Below are positions 6,704 to 10,137 of a stretch of DNA of 10,137 bases, piece after piece. This stretch comes from an uncultured Lachnospiraceae bacterium (lineage in GTDB: Bacteria > Bacillota_A > Clostridia > Lachnospirales > Lachnospiraceae): positions 1 through 10,137 of the forward strand of contig CANOBT010000183.1 in the NCBI GenBank assembly GCA_947564305.1, in the 5' to 3' direction. The stretch's first letter is position 1; every line of letters begins with the position of its first letter. Position numbers and translations under genes: made by a program. A model generated the notes under the pieces. That model was not told the DNA's origin and ran no database searches. It saw only the letters and a program-made list of their open reading frames with translations.

Positions 6704-7351
6704 ATGCAGATGAATATTAAATTTGAACTGAAACCGAAACAGCGGCCAAAGCTGGCGGAGGAAATTGCCACGGTGCTGCACACAGTTCCTTGCTACCAAA
6801 AAGCGCCAAGCCTGGCCTATAAAATCGGTGACTGCACATTGGAAAGGGACGGAACGCTCCGCATCCCGGACAGCGTGGACAGGGGAACAGTGAACAGCCT
6901 TTTAGAACATCTGAAAGAAAAAGGCTTCACGGGCAAAGCGGAGCAGACGGAGGACAGGCTGACCGTCAGCATGCCAAAGGAATCATTCACACCGGAGGCA
7001 TTGGAAAACCTTGCAAAATTGGTGGAGAACAAGGGCGGGCTGATGGCGCGGGCTTTTCAAGCCGATGAAGTCCGCCTCACGGTCACGGAGGATGCAGTCA
7101 GCTTCCCATGGTTCCCATTTACGGCCAATCCGGATGAAGCGGCAGCTTATACGGAATTCGTGGAAAAACTGTGCGGGATGGCAAGGCGCGTGAGGCGTGT
7201 GTCCGGCAAGCCGACAGAAACAGATAATGACAAATACGCATTCCGCTGCTTCCTGCTCCGACTCGGCTTTATCGGGGATGAATACAAAGCCACCCGGAAA
7301 ATCCTTTTAAGGAACCTCACGGGCAATTCCGCTTTCCGGCATGGAAAATAA
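6704..7351 (+). CDS. Clostridial 'virulence-related protein' family, function unknown
   Basis: A 215-aa protein of a family common on phage-like and conjugative elements of clostridia and usually labelled 'virulence-related protein' without functional proof. Recognisable parts are the N-terminal KFELKPKQRPKLAEEIATVL, YQKAPSLAYKIGDCTLERDGTL (here residues ~31-52), and the C-terminal KYAFRCFLLRLGFIGDEYK. It has no signal peptide or membrane segment and looks like a soluble cytoplasmic protein. GGAGG (6691-6695) is 8 nt before ATG 6704 and only 2 nt before ATG 6698, so 6704 is the better start. It is divergent from the SymE-like gene, with a mirrored leader, and convergent with the capsid gene. 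The family name comes from memory of typical annotations; the real role is unknown. Confidence 0.75.
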   Translation: MQMNIKFELKPKQRPKLAEEIATVLHTVPCYQKAPSLAYKIGDCTLERDGTLRIPDSVDRGTVNSLLEHLKEKGFTGKAEQTEDRLTVSMPKESFTPEALENLAKLVENKGGLMARAFQADEVRLTVTEDAVSFPWFPFTANPDEAAAYTEFVEKLCGMARRVRRVSGKPTETDNDKYAFRCFLLRLGFIGDEYKATRKILLRNLTGNSAFRHGK

Positions 7352-7364
7352 AATCGTGTATTTT

Positions 7365-7409
7365 GGAAAACGCCCTGCTCCGCAAATTTGTGGATGCAGG
7401 GTGTTTTCC
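7365..7409. terminator. Bidirectional terminator hairpin
   Basis: GGAAAACGCCCTGC (7365-7378) pairs with GCAGGGTGTTTTCC (7396-7409) with one G-T pair. The A and T runs are built into the stem on each side, as in bidirectional terminators. The 17-nt loop is itself nearly self-complementary. It separates the 'virulence-related' gene from the convergent capsid gene. Confidence 0.7.
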
Positions 7410-7443
7410 GTAGCACCATGGGCGGGCGTCCGTTATCAGAAGT

Positions 7444-8379
7444 TTATTCTGCCTTTATCTGCAAAGCCTTGACGGCTTCCGGACGGGTCAGCCTGCCGTC
7501 CAGGAACTCATAGGCAAGGTAGCCTGTTTGGTGCTGGAGGGCGAACCGTTCCGTCAGCACCCGGACGGACAGAGGGAGGCGGTTCACAATCCAGTAATGG
7601 CTGAAATCCCCGAATGCAATGGGCAGGCTCCCAGGGGCGGCGGACGGCATGAATTCTGAGGTATGCACGGGTTTTCCAAAGATAGTGTCGCTGTTATGGT
7701 TCCACAGGTAGCTTCCGCCCGCATCCTTTAACGTGCGGAGCGCGAGGGCAGTCTCGTCATTCATGATCCACACGCCGTTCTTGCGGTATTCCGGCTTGAC
7801 GGAGAGGTAAAGCTTTGTTATATCGTCAAAGCTGATCTCTGCGGTTGTCAGGCCGATCTCTGCGCCGTCTGTGCTATGCAGGATGCCTGTTGGCATCCCC
7901 TCGCCGTTCCCGTTGATAAAAGCGTTTTCCTCTGCCCTGCCGAAACTTTTTGCCAGATGGGTGGTGAGGTAGCTTTCCGCGTCAAAGCCGATATCCTTTA
8001 CATAATTATTGGTGAGCTTTGCGATGACCGCCAGCTTGTTGCAACGGAAACACTGCCTTGTAAGGCTGTCCGTGGCGTCCATGATGGCGACTTCGCCATT
8101 TTCTGGCACCCATTCGGCAAGGTCTTCACACACGGAAGTCCAGATGGAGCCTTCCGACTGTGGCGCGCAGATGCAGGTGGCGAGCTGGCGGAAGATGCTC
8201 TCCCTGCGCAGTGCTTCCTGGAATTTCTTGTTGCTGTCAGACGGGAGTAGGAGCGTGTCGTGCAGGGAATTCCCACTCTGCATGATCTCATGAGGGGCCT
8301 GGCCGCCCCTCATGGCTTTATCCCAGAACGCCTTTTTGTATTCTGCCGTGCCAATCGTGTAGATGTCATATGCTGTCAT
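7444..8379 (-). CDS. Phage major capsid protein, HK97 fold, short form
   Basis: A 311-aa protein that starts MTAYDIYTIGTAEYKKAFWDKAM. The body carries typical HK97-type capsid segments: LAEWVPENGEVAIMDATDS, LTNNYVKDIGFDAESYLTTHLAKSFGRAEENAFINGNG with GMPTGIL, a VKPEYRKNGVWIMNDETALALRTLKD block, and a C-terminal FGDFSHYWIVNR region. Many HK97-type capsids are near 390-400 aa with a scaffolding N-terminus removed by a protease. This one begins about where the mature chain does, and no protease gene is nearby. AAGGAGG (complement of 8386-8392) 6 nt before the ATG shows that 8379 is a real start. It is the last gene of the minus-strand phage module. Confidence 0.85.
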   Translation of the reverse strand: MTAYDIYTIGTAEYKKAFWDKAMRGGQAPHEIMQSGNSLHDTLLLPSDSNKKFQEALRRESIFRQLATCICAPQSEGSIWTSVCEDLAEWVPENGEVAIMDATDSLTRQCFRCNKLAVIAKLTNNYVKDIGFDAESYLTTHLAKSFGRAEENAFINGNGEGMPTGILHSTDGAEIGLTTAEISFDDITKLYLSVKPEYRKNGVWIMNDETALALRTLKDAGGSYLWNHNSDTIFGKPVHTSEFMPSAAPGSLPIAFGDFSHYWIVNRLPLSVRVLTERFALQHQTGYLAYEFLDGRLTRPEAVKALQIKAE

Positions 8380-8436
8380 AATATCCCTCCTTGAAAATAG
8401 TTTCTGTTAAGTGTCAATGTGTGTATCTGTCCGGGT

Positions 8437-8739
8437 TTACCCGGTGTGTTTCACGTAGTTTTTTCCTGCGGATTTATAATATTTTCTGATGAGCCGTTTT
8501 GTAGCGGCGCGTCTGAGGTATCGGCATTTCACACAGGCTTCCATCATATTTTCCATGCTGCCGTAAAAATAGGAATGTCCTTTGTACTGCATACAGAAAA
8601 ACTTATCCGTGGTCATATCCCTTGGGGCAAGCAGGAGTACGGCGTTTTCCCTATCTTGCACGGCAATGTCCAGGATAAAGAAGCTGTCAAAGTCTACATT
8701 GCCCCGGAGATGGCGTGCGATTTTGCCTGGAAGTTTCAC
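8437..8739 (-). CDS. 100-aa hypothetical coupled to small terminase
   Basis: A GTG-started frame of 100 aa beginning VKLPGKIARHLRGNVDFDSF and ending in a lysine/arginine-rich tail. The GTG shares bases with the TGA stop of the small terminase (GTGA overlap), and GGGAGG (complement of 8747-8752) is 7 nt upstream, a convincing translational coupling signal. The protein has scattered cysteines (FFCMQYKG, ACVKCRY), no membrane segment and no motif I recognise. It occupies the place where large terminase, portal and protease genes normally sit, between small terminase and capsid. The longer frame reaching 8967 is an artefact of reading through the terminase gene. The stop codon lies in a small hairpin (8431-8444). 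Confidence 0.65.
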   Translation of the reverse strand: MKLPGKIARHLRGNVDFDSFFILDIAVQDRENAVLLLAPRDMTTDKFFCMQYKGHSYFYGSMENMMEACVKCRYLRRAATKRLIRKYYKSAGKNYVKHTG

Positions 8740-9278
8740 CGCATCCCCTCCCTTGCCCGGAGCAGACGCTCCATCACGCTGTCCTGCGGCGTTGCGCCAT
8801 GGTATTCGGTGGAGCAGTTCTCCTTGACAATCTGGTAGAGCATCGCCCACATCTGGTTGGACTGCTTCATGTAGTTCTGCGCCATGCCGACGAACGGCGA
8901 AGCGATGGCCTGCTGCGTGGTCGGATGCTTCGCCAGGAAGCCGAATTCCGAGATGGCCTGTTCGCATTGTATCCAGCGCGATACGCTCATGGCGTACTGC
9001 TCGATGAGCTGCGGCTTTACCAGTTTCTCACAGCCGCGCTTTTTGAGCCACTCCCATGTTTCCGTGTAGATCTCTTCGGCGCAGAACTCCCCGCCGTTCT
9101 TCTGTTTCTCCCTCATGTAGTCCTTTGGCGCGGGCATCCCCACACACTCCAGTTCGGCAGTTTCCGGCGTGCCCATCACCATAAGCGGGCGTTTGCCCGG
9201 ATTACCCGCGCCTATTTTTTCTGCCAGGGCTTTAGGCGGTCGTCCTCCCGTGCCTGGCATCGGCCCTCTTTTTCCCAT
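8736..9278 (-). CDS. Phage terminase small subunit, P27 family
   Basis: A 180-aa protein that starts MGKRGPMPGTGGRPPKALAE, followed by GAGNPGKRPL. This is the characteristic N-terminus of P27-family (Terminase_4) small terminases. The helical middle (residues ~60-150, with EIYTETWEWLKKRGCEKLVKPQ and WIQCEQAISEFGFL) fits the DNA-binding and oligomerisation part. In packaging, TerS recognises the pac/cos site and hands the DNA to TerL. No TerL gene follows here, which suggests use of a helper phage's motor, or decay. AAGGAG (complement of 9285-9290) is 6 nt before the ATG. It is 134 nt downstream of the 101-aa gene and overlaps the 100-aa gene. Confidence 0.88.
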   Translation of the reverse strand: MGKRGPMPGTGGRPPKALAEKIGAGNPGKRPLMVMGTPETAELECVGMPAPKDYMREKQKNGGEFCAEEIYTETWEWLKKRGCEKLVKPQLIEQYAMSVSRWIQCEQAISEFGFLAKHPTTQQAIASPFVGMAQNYMKQSNQMWAMLYQIVKENCSTEYHGATPQDSVMERLLRAREGMR

Positions 9279-9353
9279 ATGCTGCTCCTTTCCGGGAAGA
9301 TTCCCTGAAAACTTATTGGTTAATACCCCAAAAACTTATGCGGTTTTTGTGCG

Positions 9354-9390
9354 TGTGCCTGCCCGCCCGTCAGGCAGGAGGGCAGGCACA
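9354..9390. repeat. GC-rich 11-bp inverted repeat before small terminase
   Basis: TGTGCCTGCCC (9354-9364) and GGGCAGGCACA (9380-9390) are perfect inverted copies. The 15-nt centre contains another GGCAGG that can compete for pairing. No T-run follows on either strand, so a standard terminator is unlikely. Its place between the 101-aa gene and the terminase start suggests an RNA structure or a protein-binding site. A 9-bp direct repeat AAAACTTAT (9308-9316 and 9331-9339) lies between it and the terminase. Confidence 0.5.
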
Positions 9391-9412
9391 AAGATAGAAG
9401 CCGCCCCTGCGC

Positions 9413-9718
9413 CTAAAAGATGCGGCAGCGGTTGCTGATCCCGCACAGGCAAAGGCCGGACTTGCGGTCATGCTCATCCGTCCAGCGGGTGAGGCCGTGG
9501 CTGGTGATGTAGTCCTCCATGTCCTTGTAATGCAGGAAATGGACGCTGTACATCACGCCGATGATGCTCCACGCGGCGGGTTCCGGCTTTTTGCTGCACA
9601 TGACCATCATTGGTATGCATCCAGGAGTTGCCAGCAGGTCAAACGGCTGGTAATGCGTGGTGCTGTTGTCGTAGTCCTCCAGGAAGCTAAAATCCATCTG
9701 GTATTTCTGTTTCCCCAT
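9413..9718 (-). CDS. 101-aa hypothetical protein of the phage-like module
   Basis: A 101-aa protein beginning MGKQKYQMDFSFLEDYDN and ending in a cysteine-rich tail (GLCLCGISNRCRIF). The middle, TPGCIPMMVMCSKKPEPAAW followed by SIIGVMYSVHFLHYKDMEDY, could form a compact alpha/beta fold. There is no signal peptide and no motif I can assign. AAAGGGA (complement of 9723-9729) lies 4 nt before the ATG, so this start is preferred over the longer open frame to 10129, whose N-terminal part overlaps the primase gene out of frame and carries no homology. It sits between the primase-helicase and the small terminase in the same orientation, consistent with an accessory gene of the element. Confidence 0.65.
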   Translation of the reverse strand: MGKQKYQMDFSFLEDYDNSTTHYQPFDLLATPGCIPMMVMCSKKPEPAAWSIIGVMYSVHFLHYKDMEDYITSHGLTRWTDEHDRKSGLCLCGISNRCRIF

Positions 9719-9906
9719 GTGTTCCCTTTCCTTTCTCTGCGACAGGCCGCAGGCAATGAACTGGTGATAGAAGTGGCAGTTTTTATTTCCCAAAACTGTG
9801 TCCACAGTGGTTGGGGCAGTCTGTGGCAGGTAAAATATATTTTTTCCTATAAGGGCAAATTCTGGAACTATATATAGAACCTGCCACATGCTGCCCCAGC
9901 CTGTGT
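9719..9906. other. Structured intergenic region next to primase, possible origin
   Basis: No gene is visible. GGGGCAG-tct-GTGGCAGGT (9813-9831) is mirrored by ACCTGCCAC-atg-CTGCCCC (9879-9897), that is, 7 + 9 paired bases with a matching 3-base gap. The enclosed DNA is AT-rich and holds two perfect palindromes, AAAATATATTTT (9832-9843) and CTATATATAG (9868-9877). A 6-bp hairpin, ACTGTG-TC-CACAGT, lies at 9795-9808. GTGGCAG also recurs at 9773-9779. Iteron-like repeats around AT-rich DNA beside a primase-helicase resemble replication origins of P4-like satellites. A terminator or regulatory RNA is the alternative. Confidence 0.4.
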
Positions 9907-10137
9907 TTATGGGATGAAATCCGCGCACAGCAGGCGGTAGCCGAGCAGCAGCGTCGTCTTCTCGCCGCCGTCCTTGGGTCGCTTGCGGGCAATCTCCCCG
10001 AACGTGCGGAGCGCTTGGTTGAAATTGCGGCTGTTCTCCGGGAAGCACCCGTTCTGGTTGCACCAGATGCGGTACTGCTGGTAGACGGCCGAGGTCTTCA
10101 CTTCGGCGCCGCCGCAGGCTTCCAGGCATTCTTCGGA
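9907..10137 (-). CDS. Primase-helicase C-terminus (P4/D5 type), partial
   Basis: The last 76 residues of a protein whose start lies beyond the right edge of the window. The frame is open from 10137 to TAA at 9907-9909. The visible part, SEECLEACGGAEVKTSAVYQ then QYRIWCNQNGCFPENSRNFNQ, and ALRTFGEIARKRPKDGGEKT, fits the C-terminal winged-helix-like end of phage/plasmid primase-helicases of the P4 alpha/D5 type ('VY..YR.WC..NG....s...F..aL...G'). Such enzymes start and drive replication of satellites and phage-like plasmids. The ATPase motifs are not in the window, so the family call rests on this tail alone. It is first of the visible minus-strand module and is followed by the structured region 9719-9906. 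Confidence 0.65.
   Translation of the reverse strand, partial: SEECLEACGGAEVKTSAVYQQYRIWCNQNGCFPENSRNFNQALRTFGEIARKRPKDGGEKTTLLLGYRLLCADFIP

Noticed and set aside
6518..6799. N-terminal extension of the SymE-like frame
   Set aside because: It crosses the mirrored leader and overlaps the divergent gene. The perfect AAGGAGG 6 nt before ATG 6517 sets the start.
7876..8293. Plus-strand frames opposite the capsid gene
   Set aside because: They are out-of-frame shadows of a recognisable HK97 capsid, with no initiation signals or motifs.
8431..8444. CCGGGTTTACCCGG hairpin at the stop of the 100-aa gene
   Set aside because: The 6-bp stem with a 2-nt loop and no T-run is too small to call a terminator. 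The capsid gene follows on the same strand.
8715..9308. Long plus-strand open frame of 197 codons
   Set aside because: It lies fully across the small-terminase gene on the opposite strand. The terminase has family motifs and a ribosome binding site, and this frame has neither.
9308..9339. AAAACTTAT direct repeat, 23 bp apart
   Set aside because: It is short and AT-rich and has no partner element such as a recombinase or inverted repeats at its borders, so it is not evidence for an attachment site.
9719..10129. N-terminal extension of the 101-aa gene to 10129
   Set aside because: It overlaps the primase-helicase tail in another frame and crosses the structured intergenic region. The extension has no homology, and the ATG at 9718 has its own ribosome binding site.
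1..10137. CRISPR array, tRNA or rRNA genes
   Set aside because: No regularly spaced repeats of CRISPR type and no tRNA- or rRNA-like sequence were seen on either strand.

Overview
The window looks like an accessory island in a Gram-positive gut Firmicute, most likely a clostridial (Lachnospiraceae-type) genome. The reasons are strong AGGAGG-type ribosome binding sites, phage and mobile-element proteins of the kind common in that group, and a mosaic base composition. By eye the left 6.1 kb is very AT-rich (roughly 30% GC) and the right 3.9 kb is clearly GC-richer (above 50%). No organism name can be proven from the sequence alone.

Layout, left to right. Positions 1-150 hold the cut end of a serine recombinase reading frame that runs into a perfect 15-bp terminator hairpin. 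Positions 182-322 hold a small MITE-like element: 15-bp terminal inverted repeats flanked by an exact 9-bp direct repeat. Positions 395-6122 are a three-gene, plus-strand, AT-rich operon. Its genes are (1) a GHKL (Hsp90/MutL/MORC-type) ATPase fused to a C-terminal DUF4263/Shedu-like PD-(D/E)XK nuclease, (2) a nuclease-methyltransferase fusion, and (3) a type I-style specificity subunit with two target recognition domains. Genes 2 and 3 together have the layout of BcgI-like (type IIB) restriction-modification enzymes. The GHKL-nuclease in front of them is the unusual part, and no HsdR translocase is present. The operon ends in a long hairpin that is also placed to serve the convergent gene.

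Positions 6263-7351 hold a divergent pair: a SymE-like toxin on the minus strand and a member of the clostridial 'virulence-related protein' family on the plus strand. Their two upstream regions are mirror copies of each other. Positions 7444-10137 are a minus-strand phage-type module read from right to left: the C-terminus of a P4/D5-type primase-helicase, a 101-aa orphan, a P27-family small terminase, a translationally coupled 100-aa orphan, and a short HK97-fold major capsid protein. Large terminase, portal, protease and tail genes are missing from where they would normally sit. The set resembles a phage satellite (capsid-forming PICI-like) or a decayed prophage.

Working model: a mobile element (recombinase, primase, small terminase, capsid) carries an AT-rich candidate anti-phage operon and a SymE-like toxin as cargo. 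The most novel part is the GHKL-DUF4263 protein coupled to a BcgI-like restriction-modification pair.
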